Shown: positions 48,390-58,163, counted from the stretch's first letter. The stretch is 64,000 nucleotides of DNA from JALOAD01 sp023228995 [NCBI: Candidatus Muiribacterium halophilum] (GCA_023228995.1 JALOAD010000001.1:62001-126000), one strand, 5' to 3'. The notes: generated from the sequence alone by a model not told the origin. Made by a program: numbers and translations.

Positions 48390-49754
48390 TCACTTTACAA
48401 AATTTCCTATTTTTTTAATTATTTTGTCATTATCTACTACTATTTCACCTGATATAAAAACTCTTTTGATTTTTCCTTTGAATTTTCTTCCTTCAAATGG
48501 TGTGTATTTGCCTATACTTTCAAATAATTGTCCTTCTACTGTAAAGTTTTCGTCTGGATTAAATAAAATAAAATCTGCATCTGCTCCTGGATTTATATTT
48601 CCTTTTGCTGGATAAAGTCCGAAAAATTTTGCAGCATTTTGTGAACTTATTTCTATTAATCTTTTTAATGATAATTTCCCTGATATATATCCTTCTGATA
48701 AAATATATGCAAATACTATTTCAACTCCTGGTATTCCAGCATAGTCTTTCCATATATCTCCTGTGTTTTTTTCTGTTTTTACATTACAAGGAGCATGATC
48801 TGTTGTTATAAACGATATATTACCTTTTTTTAAATAATTCCATAATGCTTCGGAATCTTCTTGATTTTTAACAACAGGTGCTGTTTTTAATATTCCTCCA
48901 AAAGTATTTAAATCATTTTCATTAAATTCAAGATAATGTGGGCAAGTTTCACATGTAATAAAAGTTCCTTTTTTTTGCCATTCATTTACAAGCTCTACTC
49001 CTTCTGCTGAACTTATATGTACAATATGTATTTTCGCACCTGTGAGTTTTGCCATATATGCTACATTATTTATTGCTAATAATTCGACTTCTACTGGTCT
49101 GGAATCTGCATAATCTAAAGGTGATTTTTTGCCTGAATTTTTAATTTTTGTTGTAAGTGTATTTACAATTGAAGGATCTTCTGCATGAATCATTATTGGT
49201 ATATCATTTAAAACCGCAGCTTTCATTGTTTCAAAAATCTGAAAATTATCTAGTGCTTTGAATGTTTCCATTCCTGAAACAGTATATATTTTTAATGCTG
49301 TTACTCCAAGTGTTTTTAATTGTTTTACTCTGCTATAAACATCAAAATAATTATCTTCAAATAAATTTCCTGATATTCCTCCGTGAAGTGCAAAATTACA
49401 CCATGCATTATCTTTTATTATATTTAATTTATTATTAAATCCTTTTTCATCAACTACTGGCGGAAGTGATGTGCATGGCATATCAATAATTGTTGTTACG
49501 CCACCTTTAACTGCTCCTTTTGTACCTTTTTCAAAAGTCTCATGATTTTCAAATCCAGGAGTATTAAAATGAACATGGGAATCAATTCCACCTGGCAACA
49601 TATATTCGCCATTTCCTTCAATGATTTCAACATTTTCAAGCAATATATCATCTTTATATATAAAAGTTCTTATTTTTTGGTCAAAAAGTACATTTCCTTT
49701 TTCAAATCTATCATTTACTGGGTAATAAACATTTTTTAACAATTTTTTCTTCAT
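48390..49754 (-). CDS. Allantoinase/dihydroorotase-family amidohydrolase
   Basis: 454 aa: metal motif GIDSHVHFNTPGFENHETFEKGTKGAVKGGVTTIIDMPCTSLPP, carboxylated Lys in VTALKIYTVSG, IMIHAEDPSIVN, AKIHIVHISSAEG, ETCPHYL, and FITTDHAPC (Asp). The PG-x5-E pattern and CPHYL are allantoinase-like, and length fits. Cyclic amide (allantoin, hydantoin or dihydroorotate) hydrolysis is expected. No other purine-degradation gene is present. It lies 15 bp downstream of the FAD protein gene. Confidence 0.88.
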   Translation of the reverse strand: MKKKLLKNVYYPVNDRFEKGNVLFDQKIRTFIYKDDILLENVEIIEGNGEYMLPGGIDSHVHFNTPGFENHETFEKGTKGAVKGGVTTIIDMPCTSLPPVVDEKGFNNKLNIIKDNAWCNFALHGGISGNLFEDNYFDVYSRVKQLKTLGVTALKIYTVSGMETFKALDNFQIFETMKAAVLNDIPIMIHAEDPSIVNTLTTKIKNSGKKSPLDYADSRPVEVELLAINNVAYMAKLTGAKIHIVHISSAEGVELVNEWQKKGTFITCETCPHYLEFNENDLNTFGGILKTAPVVKNQEDSEALWNYLKKGNISFITTDHAPCNVKTEKNTGDIWKDYAGIPGVEIVFAYILSEGYISGKLSLKRLIEISSQNAAKFFGLYPAKGNINPGADADFILFNPDENFTVEGQLFESIGKYTPFEGRKFKGKIKRVFISGEIVVDNDKIIKKIGNFVK

Positions 49755-49769
49755 ATTTTACCTCTTTAT

Positions 49770-51140
49770 TTAGTTTGAATTCTCATCAAGTCGTCTTGCA
49801 GCAAGAATTCCTGTTGCTGCAGCACTTACTATGTTTCCAGCTACTCCAGCTCCGTCACCTGCTATAAAAAGTCCAGCTATATCTGTTTTTAGACAATCAT
49901 TATGTATTTCTGTAGAAAAAAACTTTATTTCAGGAGCATATAAAAGAGTGGACGGAGATGCTATTCCATGAATTACTTTATCTAATTTTTCAAGCCCTTC
50001 TATGAGATTAACTACAATTCTTTGAGGTAAAGCCATTCCAATATCACCTGGAATTACATCTTTAAAAGTTGGAATAATATGACTATTATTAATTCTCTGC
50101 CATGTACTTCTTCTGCCTTTTTTTAAATCTATAAATCTCTGAACAATTGGTTTTCCGCCACCAACCATTGTTGCTAATTGTCCTATTGATTTACCATAGG
50201 CAAAAGTATCGTTTACTGGTTCAGTCAAAGTAACTTTGCTTAAAAATGCAAAATTTGTATTATTCGATTTTTTATTTTTTTCAGCATGACCATTTACACA
50301 AACAAAATCTTGATAATTTTCTTTTGCAACAAAACCACCTTTATTGGTGCAAAAAGTTCTAAGCTGATCATCATAAGTATCACCATAAATAAAAAATGTA
50401 GGATCATAAACAACATCGGTTATATCATCCATTATTTGATTAGGAACTTCAACTCTTACACCAATTTCAACTGGTTGATAATCTACTTTTAATCCTAATC
50501 TAATACATTCTTTATAAAACCATTTAGCACCAACTCTTCCAGGTGCTGCAATAATATTTTCGCAAAATATCTCTTCTTTTGAAGTAGTTACACTTTTTAC
50601 TTTTCCGTTTTCAGTATTTATATTATGAACTTTTTCAGATAATCTAAATTCAACACCATTTTTTTTCAAATAATCCATCATATTTGTCATATAAGTTGGA
50701 AGCATATCAGAACCAAGATGTTTTTGTTTTATAAGCATAAGGTCAAAACCATTTTTTAAAGCAGATTGCCTGATTTTACGAGCTTTTTCCATATCTGTTG
50801 GAAAAACTTTGCCATCCATTCCAAATTTAGTAAATATTTTTTCAGAATCTTCTATAAGTAAAGATGCTTGATCATAGGAAAGGTATTTTGTAAGGTCAGT
50901 TTTGCCTAAAGTTGGTATAAAATTAAGTTTTCCATCAGAAAACAATCCAGCTCCACCAACACCAGACATAATATTACATGGATTACAATTAATGCAATCC
51001 TTATCATACTTAACAGGACAATTTCTTTTTGCTGGAGATTTTCCTTCATCTATAATAATTACTTTTCGTCCAATAAGAGTAAAAGCTGCAAAAAGTCCAG
51101 CTGGTCCAGCTCCGATTATAACAATATCTGCTTTTTTCAT
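49770..51140 (-). CDS. FAD-dependent oxidoreductase (COG2509-like)
   Basis: 456 aa: FAD-binding GXGXXG in DIVIIGAGPAGLFAAFTL, cysteine cluster NCPVKYDKDCINCNPCNIMSGVGGAGLFSDGKLN typical of COG2509 dehydrogenases, and C-terminal FIAGDGAGVAGNIVSAAATGILAARRL. The substrate is unknown in the family. It forms a pair with the allantoinase-like gene downstream, which suggests a nitrogen or heterocycle role (inference). Confidence 0.88.
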   Translation of the reverse strand: MKKADIVIIGAGPAGLFAAFTLIGRKVIIIDEGKSPAKRNCPVKYDKDCINCNPCNIMSGVGGAGLFSDGKLNFIPTLGKTDLTKYLSYDQASLLIEDSEKIFTKFGMDGKVFPTDMEKARKIRQSALKNGFDLMLIKQKHLGSDMLPTYMTNMMDYLKKNGVEFRLSEKVHNINTENGKVKSVTTSKEEIFCENIIAAPGRVGAKWFYKECIRLGLKVDYQPVEIGVRVEVPNQIMDDITDVVYDPTFFIYGDTYDDQLRTFCTNKGGFVAKENYQDFVCVNGHAEKNKKSNNTNFAFLSKVTLTEPVNDTFAYGKSIGQLATMVGGGKPIVQRFIDLKKGRRSTWQRINNSHIIPTFKDVIPGDIGMALPQRIVVNLIEGLEKLDKVIHGIASPSTLLYAPEIKFFSTEIHNDCLKTDIAGLFIAGDGAGVAGNIVSAAATGILAARRLDENSN

Positions 51141-51479
51141 TATTTTCCGCCTTAAATATTTTGTTTTTTAAAAGATTTTTAATAAAATTACTAAAATATA
51201 ATAACCAGATAATTGTTTTTTTTCAACACAACTGATTTATAGATAACAGGGTTTTATATATCTCCTATAAAGCTTTATTACAAATCCCAGCCCAGAACTT
51301 AATCGGAATGAAAAACCTTAAATCTGCGAAATAGCCAAATAGCGAGATTGCGAAGTAGATTTAAAGCTTTTTAATTCTTTTATAATTTAACATTCCAAAT
51401 TAAACATTGCTTTTGTACTGCTTCTATACGCTTCACATACCGCTTCTATACGCTCTTATACTCTTCTTATACTTCTTCT
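51141..51479. repeat. Repeat mosaic 3' of otsA
   Basis: It holds a degenerate CCGGGATGACA-type hairpin (ATCCCAGCCCAGAACTTAAT near 51286), GCGAAATAGCCAAATAGCGA (51326 area), AGATTTAAAGC, and a ladder CTTCTATACGCTTCACATAC...CGCTTCTATACGCTCTTATAC at 51411-51478 running to the otsA stop. The first 140 bases hold nothing I can name. Confidence 0.5.
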
Positions 51480-52961
51480 CTAATAATCAAAATCAAAATC
51501 TTTTATTGGTATATATTCTTCATAAGATTGATAAACTCCAGCTTTAATAAAATTATCAACCCACCAAAAAATATCATACTTTTTTATTGAATTTCTCATT
51601 TTTTTCATTTTTTTTCTTTTTATTTTATAATCCATTTTGTAAGCTTCATAAATTGTATCTGCTGTTTTTTCAACATCAAAAGGATTAACTAACAAACATT
51701 CTTTACCTAGTTGAGCAGAAGCACCAGCAAATTCAGATAAAATAACAATACCTGTTTCTTCAATATTAGCTGCACAAAATTCTTTTACAACTAGATTCAT
51801 TCCATCTTTTAATGGTGTAACCAGAGCTATTTCTGAAGTTCTATAATAAGCTAGCAATTCTTCTCTTTTTAATGAACGAAATATATAATATATTGGAACC
51901 CATCCTAATTCTGTAAATCTACCGTTTATTTCTCCAACCATTCTCTCGATATTATCTTTAAGTTCTTTATATTTTGGTATATAAACTCTTGATGGAACTA
52001 AAATCTGTACTAATGAGACTTTTTTTTGCATATCAGGATATTTTTCTAGTGCTCTTGCAAATGCTTTAAGCTTAAATGGTATTCCTTTTGTATAATCAAG
52101 CCTATCTATTCCTAATATTAGTTTTCTATTTGGTAAATTTTCATGCAAAAACCACGCTCTTTCTGCAACATTTGCACTATCTGCTCCATCTTTAAAAGCT
52201 TCATAATCTATACTTATTGGAAAAGAACCAACCAGAACATCTCTGCTTTGACTTTTAATAAATACAAGATTTTCTCTTCCTCTTGCCTGTACTTTGTTTC
52301 TTAGAATTCTTCTAACACATTGTAGAAAATTTCTTTTATCTCTTGGAGTCTGAAATCCTATAAGATCATATTCTAAAAGGCTTTCAAGTATTTTTTTTCG
52401 CCAAGGTAATTTACTAAATATATCTAATGATGGAAATGGTATATGTAGAAAAAATCCAATTCTATTATTATAACCTTTTTGTCTTAATTCACTTGCTACA
52501 TTAAGTAAATGATAGTCATGAACCCATATAAAATCATCTTTTATTATTTTTGACATTATTTTATTTGAAATTTTTTTATTTACGCTTAAATAAGTTTCCC
52601 AATATTTATCTTTAAAATTACATAGTGATATTAAATCATGAAAAAGTGGCCATATTATCTCATTTGAAAAACCTTCATAGTAATTATCTCTTTCTTTTTT
52701 TGTTAAAATAATCGGTTCAAGTTCATAACCACTATCTTTAACACCTTTTGAAATAAGTTCTCCAAGGTTCTGCTCTGTTATGCCATCTTCTTCAATTATT
52801 CCAGGCCACCCTATCCAAACACCGCCTCGATTTTTTAAAACTGGTGCCATTGCAGTAACAAGTCCGCCTTTACCAGCAGAAATAGAAAAACTACCATCTT
52901 TTTTTTTGTCTATTACAACTGGCAATCGATTGGATACAATAATCAATCTTCCTTCAGACAT
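51480..52961 (-). CDS. otsA: Trehalose-6-phosphate synthase OtsA
   Basis: 493 aa GT20 enzyme: IIVSNRLPVV, GKGGLVTAMAPVLKNRGGVWIGWPG, FIWVHDYHLL, IGFFLHIPFPS, LILGIDRLDYTKGIPFKLKAF, TPLKDGMNLVVKEFCAAN, GASAQLG. It makes trehalose-6-P from nucleotide-glucose and glucose-6-P. The start overlaps the otsB 3' end by 19 nt. Confidence 0.96.
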   Translation of the reverse strand: MSEGRLIIVSNRLPVVIDKKKDGSFSISAGKGGLVTAMAPVLKNRGGVWIGWPGIIEEDGITEQNLGELISKGVKDSGYELEPIILTKKERDNYYEGFSNEIIWPLFHDLISLCNFKDKYWETYLSVNKKISNKIMSKIIKDDFIWVHDYHLLNVASELRQKGYNNRIGFFLHIPFPSLDIFSKLPWRKKILESLLEYDLIGFQTPRDKRNFLQCVRRILRNKVQARGRENLVFIKSQSRDVLVGSFPISIDYEAFKDGADSANVAERAWFLHENLPNRKLILGIDRLDYTKGIPFKLKAFARALEKYPDMQKKVSLVQILVPSRVYIPKYKELKDNIERMVGEINGRFTELGWVPIYYIFRSLKREELLAYYRTSEIALVTPLKDGMNLVVKEFCAANIEETGIVILSEFAGASAQLGKECLLVNPFDVEKTADTIYEAYKMDYKIKRKKMKKMRNSIKKYDIFWWVDNFIKAGVYQSYEEYIPIKDFDFDY

Positions 52962-53755
52962 TTTTCCTCCAAAAACTCATTTTTTAAAACTCTGTAAAAT
53001 TCCTGATGAGAATTTATCCATATATCCGCATAAGTATTTCTGAAAGTATCTTTTATCAAAAAACTAATTCCTGAACCTTTCACTTCTAAAAAAGCATCTT
53101 CATCAGTTATATCATCTCCAAAATACACTGGAAAACAATTTTTATTTTCTTTAATTATCTGTGAAACTGCATAACCTTTATTAAAAGATGGAATAATAAA
53201 TTCATATCCACCATCAAATTCAAGAATTTTGATATTATTGAATTTATTTAATATCTGTTTTTTTAATCTTTCAATATTTTCTCTGATATTTTGTGGAATT
53301 TCTCTATAATGCAAAGCTATTGAACTAACCTTTTTTTCAGTATGTTCAACGATTTTATCAAGTTCAAGATAATCCCAGATTTTTTGTAATAAAACTTTAT
53401 TTTGAGGATTAAGATTTAAATAATCACCATTAGATTTAAGAACTTCATTACCATGACTTCCCCATATACATGGAGGAAAATCAAGACAATACAAAAGTTT
53501 TTTTAGTGAATCAACTGTCCTGCCTGTAATAAAATATATTTTGTATTTTTTAGCAAGTTTATTTATTAAATCAGCAAATCCTTCATACATAAAAGCTTTT
53601 TCTCTATCTTTTACAAACGGAGCAAGCGTACCATCATAATCAAATAAAAGTATTTTATCTTTATTAATTAAAACCTTTTGATAATCTTTATAATCAAAAA
53701 TGTCTTTATTCAAAAATTCCATAATCCCAGTTTTATCCTTGTTTTTACTAATCAT
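52943..53755 (-). CDS. otsB: Trehalose-6-phosphate phosphatase OtsB
   Basis: 270 aa HAD phosphatase: nucleophile in LLFDYDGTLAPFVKDREKAF, YFITGRTVD, IWGSHGNEV, YFGDDITDEDAF. It dephosphorylates trehalose-6-P. An internal ATG at residue 12 (53722), preceded by GGGAT, is an alternative start; the ATG at 53755 lacks a clear SD. It is followed by otsA with overlap and preceded, 113 bp away, by treT. Confidence 0.95.
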   Translation of the reverse strand: MISKNKDKTGIMEFLNKDIFDYKDYQKVLINKDKILLFDYDGTLAPFVKDREKAFMYEGFADLINKLAKKYKIYFITGRTVDSLKKLLYCLDFPPCIWGSHGNEVLKSNGDYLNLNPQNKVLLQKIWDYLELDKIVEHTEKKVSSIALHYREIPQNIRENIERLKKQILNKFNNIKILEFDGGYEFIIPSFNKGYAVSQIIKENKNCFPVYFGDDITDEDAFLEVKGSGISFLIKDTFRNTYADIWINSHQEFYRVLKNEFLEEKCLKED

Positions 53756-53868
53756 TAATTAGATGCAAATCATCGCTAATTAGCAATTTATTGCGTTAAT
53801 TGCTTTCAATCTTCAACTCTTTAACCCATTAACCCTTTAACCATCTCACTATCTCACTATCTCACTTT
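53756..53868. repeat. Short-word repeats between otsB and treT
   Basis: TTAACCCATTAACCCTTTAA and ACCATCTCACTATCTCACTA, then TCTCACTTTTCAC. These resemble the complement of the G-rich run at 41727 and the GTGAAATAG words at 38608. Confidence 0.45.
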
Positions 53869-55107
53869 TCACAACTCTATTCTATCTTTATCTTGATAAT
53901 GAATTGCAGCAAGCATTAAAGTAAGATATTCTCTCAAATGTCTTGTTATAAGAAAGTTTTCTCTTACAAATTCTTTTGCATTTTTGCCAATTTCAAGCAT
54001 TCTTTTTTTATGATTAAAAAGATATCTAATTCTCAAAGCAGCACCTTCAGGTGTATTTACAAGATATCCAGTATGATGATTAATAACTTGAAGTCTTATT
54101 CCACCAGTATCACCACCAATCATTGGTTTTCCTTTCCACATTCCCTCGGTTACCGTTAACCCAAAACCTTCTTTAACTGATTTTTGCAAAATTATATCTG
54201 AACCTCTCTGAATTGCATTTATAGTTCTATGAGCATCTGCCGGAAGAAGAAGTATTTTAATGTCAGAATCTCCATAAGCAGCTTCTCTAACTTCGTTTAG
54301 TACAGCTTCACCTTCAGGATCATCTGTTGCACCACCACCTGCAAGGACAAGTTGAAGGTCAGGAGTAAATTTTTTGACAATTTTATAAGCTTTAATAACT
54401 CCAATAGGATCTTTGAATCTATCAAATCTTGAAATCTGCGACATAATAGGTCTTGAAAGATCAATTCCATAACTAATACAAGTTTGCTTTACTTCTTTAA
54501 TGTCAAGATCAATGTTTTTTTCACTTAAAGGATCTATACTTGGAAGTATAAGATATTGAGTGTGTGGCAATTTTTGAGCATAATCAGCTAAAGAAAAAAC
54601 ACTAGCATCATAATCTGCTACTTTATTTTTGATATAATTCCATAAAGGTCTATATGGTTTACTAACATCAATATGGCATCTCCAAATCCATTTTCCTTTT
54701 CTTTCTGGAATATATTTCAAAAGCATAGCTGGTTGCGGATCATGAATAAAAACAACATCAGCATCTTTGAGACTATTTCTTAATTTATCAGCGTTTTCCT
54801 CATTTGTTTTTTCATAAATATCAAGAAGCTTTTTATTCATACTAACAACATTTCCTTGTAATCCATTATGAAAATTTTTAGTACAATTATAAAATTCTTG
54901 TTCTCCTGTAACAACTTCCCATTTTGTATTAATACCTAATTCTTCTTTTAAAGGTATAAGTTTATGCAGAATTTCAGCAACACCTCCGCCAACTTTTGTA
55001 GAATTAACATGAACTACATTTATACCTTTTAATGGAGCAGCAAGCTGATAAAGAGAATCTATAATAGGATTTCCAACTATATCTCTATAAAGATCAAGTT
55101 TATTCAT
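53869..55107 (-). CDS. treT: Trehalose synthase (glycosyltransferring), GT4 family TreT
   Basis: 412 aa from the ATG at 55107 (SD GGAGG). GT4 fold with INVVHVNSTKVGGGVAEILHKL, GINTKWEVVTGEQEFY, DVVFIHDPQPAMLL, WRCHIDVSKP, SQISRFDRFKDPIGVI, LVLAGGG, and QRGSDIILQKSVKEGFGLTVTEGMWKGKPMIGG. TreT joins NDP-glucose and glucose to trehalose directly. The DUF5752 gene upstream overlaps by 8 nt, an association common for TreT. With otsAB next door the organism has two routes to trehalose. Confidence 0.93.
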   Translation of the reverse strand: MNKLDLYRDIVGNPIIDSLYQLAAPLKGINVVHVNSTKVGGGVAEILHKLIPLKEELGINTKWEVVTGEQEFYNCTKNFHNGLQGNVVSMNKKLLDIYEKTNEENADKLRNSLKDADVVFIHDPQPAMLLKYIPERKGKWIWRCHIDVSKPYRPLWNYIKNKVADYDASVFSLADYAQKLPHTQYLILPSIDPLSEKNIDLDIKEVKQTCISYGIDLSRPIMSQISRFDRFKDPIGVIKAYKIVKKFTPDLQLVLAGGGATDDPEGEAVLNEVREAAYGDSDIKILLLPADAHRTINAIQRGSDIILQKSVKEGFGLTVTEGMWKGKPMIGGDTGGIRLQVINHHTGYLVNTPEGAALRIRYLFNHKKRMLEIGKNAKEFVRENFLITRHLREYLTLMLAAIHYQDKDRIEL

Positions 55108-55774
55108 TAATTTTACCTCCTTTAAAAAAATCATCAAATATATTGACTAATTGTTCTTTAAGTGTGTTTAATGATACAAAATAAGGATCAAGAGATGATA
55201 TTTTATCGCATATTGGATTATATTTTCCATCAAGCCCCATAAGCCATTGTCTAAAATCATCAACATTATCTTTAGTTCTTCTTCTTGCATCAATAAAATG
55301 ATAAAATATAGAGCTTGTTGACATTTCTTTGATTACTTCAGAAAACTTTGAAGGATCTTTTAATGCAATATTCGTATCAAAAACAACAATATGAGATTTT
55401 TTAAAATGAAATTTATTTTGCGGTCTAACAAAATTAATCCATTCATCCTCATCTAATCTCTCTTGAATAGTATCAACTAATTCATTTCTTAATTCATCAA
55501 GTAAACCAAAATCTGTAGGATCAACAACAGATAATCTTTCTGCAAGTATTGAATCATGCAGAGAACTTTTTACCCATAAAGCAAATTCGTTATTATATTC
55601 ACTATCCATAAATCTTGGTTTTAACAACATACCCCAAAAATGATAATAAATACTACCTTGATCAATATTTTGAATAATATCTTTTAACTCTCTTAGGTTA
55701 TGAGCTTTTTTCCCTGTAGCAATAGCAACAAGAGCACAATCTTTGACATTGAATGCTGGGGTTTCTTTAATCAT
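55100..55774 (-). CDS. DUF5752 family protein
   Basis: 224 aa, soluble: VAIATGKKAHNLRELKDIIQNIDQGSIYYHFWGMLLKPRF near the start and STSSIFYHFIDARRRTKDNVDDFRQWLMGLDGKYNPICDKISSLDPYF near the end look like an internal duplication (SIYYHFWG / SIFYHFID). DUF5752 proteins are regularly next to TreT; the function is unknown, perhaps regulatory. It is the first gene of the operon, with a promoter at 55834-55862. Confidence 0.88.
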   Translation of the reverse strand: MIKETPAFNVKDCALVAIATGKKAHNLRELKDIIQNIDQGSIYYHFWGMLLKPRFMDSEYNNEFALWVKSSLHDSILAERLSVVDPTDFGLLDELRNELVDTIQERLDEDEWINFVRPQNKFHFKKSHIVVFDTNIALKDPSKFSEVIKEMSTSSIFYHFIDARRRTKDNVDDFRQWLMGLDGKYNPICDKISSLDPYFVSLNTLKEQLVNIFDDFFKGGKINE

Positions 55775-55801
55775 TTACAATATCCTCCCCTTTTTTAATA
55801 T

Positions 55802-55829
55802 AAAAAACCTAATAAATCACAGGTTTTTT
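55802..55829 (-). promoter_or_regulatory. 5'-end hairpin of the trehalose operon leader
   Basis: AAAAAACCT (loop gtgatttatt) AGGTTTTTT on the minus strand, terminator-like but lying at the predicted transcription start, upstream of the DUF5752 SD. It could attenuate or protect the mRNA. Confidence 0.45.
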
Positions 55830-55833
55830 ATAA

Positions 55834-55862
55834 ATTATAACACAAAAAAGTATATTTAACAA
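55834..55862 (-). promoter_or_regulatory. Promoter of DUF5752-treT
   Basis: TTGTTA (55857-55862), 17-bp spacer, TATAAT (55834-55839) on the minus strand. Confidence 0.65.
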
Positions 55863-55936
55863 AAACTATCAGCTAGTTCCAACCATTTTATTAATTATAA
55901 TATTCCTTATGGTTTATTTGAGGTTTATTATTTTTA

Positions 55937-57256
55937 TTGAATATGCCAAAGTTCAACAAAAACTTATGTTTTACCGATTTAAGGCTAATGCGAAATTTTT
56001 TTATAATATTTTTTATTTTTATACTTTTGTTTTTATCATTATTTAATACTGTTAAATACCATGTTATTAAATTTAATGATTTCTCAAAAGCTAGACAAGA
56101 TTATCTTGAAGCTGCTTTTTATATTGAATATTATGGGAATTTTTTAAAAACTGGAAATCAATCCGATAAGTTTTTAAATATAATAAAGTATTTTGGAGAA
56201 AAAAAAGATATAGATAGATTAAAAAATTTAGTTAAATCAAAAAATATTTCTCATAAAACAAGATCACTTATATTTATTGAAATGTTCAGATACTATAGAA
56301 ATGTTAATTTTCCCCATCTTGGTGAACCATATCTTGAAAAAGCTCTTGAAAATATACAAAATTCAGGTGATATAAAGGAAAAACTTGAAATATTCACATT
56401 AGCTGTACAAGATTATAAAAATATTTTCAAACAGCAGCAAAGTGAAATTAATGAAGAAAAAGTTATTGAACTGTTAAATAAATACTCGTATTTTGATTAT
56501 TCTGATAATCCTGATGTTTTTTTTAAAGCTTGTTTTGCAGTTAAAGAAAATAATTTTGATAAAATTCAATCAATAAAAGATATTGAAAAATATTTCATAG
56601 AAAGTAATTTAATAGAAAATAACTTTCTGAAACTTTCAGATTTTTATTTTTATTATTCAAAATATATACCAGATAAAATCACAAAATCACAAAAGAATAA
56701 AATCAAAAATTTATTAAAAACTCTAATTTCAAAAAAATCTTTAACACCTGAAGAAATATTCGTGATGACAAATCTATTATACGCAAATATGAAAATAGAA
56801 AATAATCTTGATACTTTCAATTATTTAAAAAAATATTTTGAAAACAATTACTTTGACGAAAGAATTATTGATGTTTTCAAATTATGTGTAGAACAAGAAC
56901 AGGAAAAATGTACTAAATATATATATGACAACTTAACTTTAAAATATGAAGTTTCACAGTATTATTTATCATCAATAATGGGTAATAAATTAATTGAAAC
57001 AAATAAACATATTAAAGCAGTAAAGGAAATATACAGAACATATCAGGATTTTAAAGATTCTGAGGAGAAAAACCCTGAATATATAATGTTTCTTGCTAAA
57101 ATCGGAGAAATCGACAAAGCAATAGAATGTTCACAATTTTATCATGACAGCATGACCTTAGCAGAGATCGGGAATCAAATGATAAAATACAAAAAAAGAG
57201 CTACACCAAATTCAAATAAAATTCTAAGAGAAATTCTTCAAAAGTATGATAAATAA
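55937..57256 (+). CDS. Membrane-anchored helical-repeat protein
   Basis: Up to 439 aa. One membrane helix near residues 19-40 (RNFFIIFFIFILLFLSLF) is followed by about 390 residues of helical, TPR/solenoid-like sequence (FPHLGEPYLEKALENIQNSGDIKEKLEIF, NTFNYLKKYFENNYFDERIIDVFKLC). No catalytic motif. The TTG at 55937 has no good SD; the ATG at 55988, preceded by AAGG, would start right at the membrane helix and is a likely alternative. It is a monocistronic gene; a TTGAGTCTTCTGATTAAATA repeat word directly follows its stop. Function unknown. Confidence 0.7.
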   Translation: MNMPKFNKNLCFTDLRLMRNFFIIFFIFILLFLSLFNTVKYHVIKFNDFSKARQDYLEAAFYIEYYGNFLKTGNQSDKFLNIIKYFGEKKDIDRLKNLVKSKNISHKTRSLIFIEMFRYYRNVNFPHLGEPYLEKALENIQNSGDIKEKLEIFTLAVQDYKNIFKQQQSEINEEKVIELLNKYSYFDYSDNPDVFFKACFAVKENNFDKIQSIKDIEKYFIESNLIENNFLKLSDFYFYYSKYIPDKITKSQKNKIKNLLKTLISKKSLTPEEIFVMTNLLYANMKIENNLDTFNYLKKYFENNYFDERIIDVFKLCVEQEQEKCTKYIYDNLTLKYEVSQYYLSSIMGNKLIETNKHIKAVKEIYRTYQDFKDSEEKNPEYIMFLAKIGEIDKAIECSQFYHDSMTLAEIGNQMIKYKKRATPNSNKILREILQKYDK

Positions 57257-57284
57257 TTGAGTCTTCTGATTAAATAAACAAAAA

Positions 57285-58163
57285 TCATTCTTCATCTTCT
57301 TTAAGCTGTCTAAAACCTCTACCCATAACACTAAATGCTTCTGTTACAACAACAAATGCCATTGGATCAAACATATTAATAATACCTTTAAGTTCAAATA
57401 TTTGTCTTTTTCCAATAACAATCATAAGCATTTTTTTATCATTTTCAGAATACATGCCTTTTACTTCAAGCTGAGTAACTCCTCTTTGAAGTTTACCCAT
57501 AACAGTTTCACCAATTATTTGATATTGATCTGAAATAACATAAACAACTCTTGAATAATTAAGTCCACTCTGAACCATATCAACAATTTTTGAATTAAAA
57601 AATATTGTAATTATACCATAAAGTGAAAATTCAAAATTTCCTAAAAACACTCCTGCCGAAATAGCAATAGCTGGATCAATAACAGAAAGAACACGCCCAA
57701 TTGAAATTTTAAGATATTTTGAAAGAACCTGAGCAAGTATATCAGTCCCGCCTGTACTTCCACCAACTTTTATTACAACTCCCATTCCAAGACCTGTAAG
57801 AACACCTCCAAAAAGACATGCAAGCATTCTATCTTCAGTAACATGAAATAAATGATTATATTTTAGCATAATTTCTATAACAACAGGTTGAAGTAAAACA
57901 ACATATAAAGTTTTAATAGAAGATGATGAACCAAGAACTTTATATTGTATAATCATCAAAATTGCATTAATCACAATAAGAGTAACTGAAACAGGTATTC
58001 CTAAGGTATAAAATAAAATAGTACAAACACCTGTCAAACCTCCTCCAACAATCTTATTTGGAAGAAGAAAATAAACATATCCGACAAGATAAATAATAAA
58101 TCCAAAATTTAATAAAATAAAATCAAAAAGAGTTTGATACAATGGCTTTTTATATGTATGCAT
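57285..58163 (-). CDS. YitT family membrane protein
   Basis: 292 aa from the ATG at 58163 (SD GGAG). Five or six helices (FILLNFGFIIYLVGYVYFLLPNKIVGGGLTGV, IPVSVTLIVINAILMIIQYKVLG, GGVLTGLGMGVVIKVGGSTGGTDILAQVL) and a C-terminal DUF2179 cytoplasmic domain (GVTQLEVKGMYSENDKKMLMIVIGKRQIFELKGIINMFDPMAFVVV). Transport or sensing function is undefined in the family. Confidence 0.92.
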   Translation of the reverse strand: MHTYKKPLYQTLFDFILLNFGFIIYLVGYVYFLLPNKIVGGGLTGVCTILFYTLGIPVSVTLIVINAILMIIQYKVLGSSSSIKTLYVVLLQPVVIEIMLKYNHLFHVTEDRMLACLFGGVLTGLGMGVVIKVGGSTGGTDILAQVLSKYLKISIGRVLSVIDPAIAISAGVFLGNFEFSLYGIITIFFNSKIVDMVQSGLNYSRVVYVISDQYQIIGETVMGKLQRGVTQLEVKGMYSENDKKMLMIVIGKRQIFELKGIINMFDPMAFVVVTEAFSVMGRGFRQLKEDEE

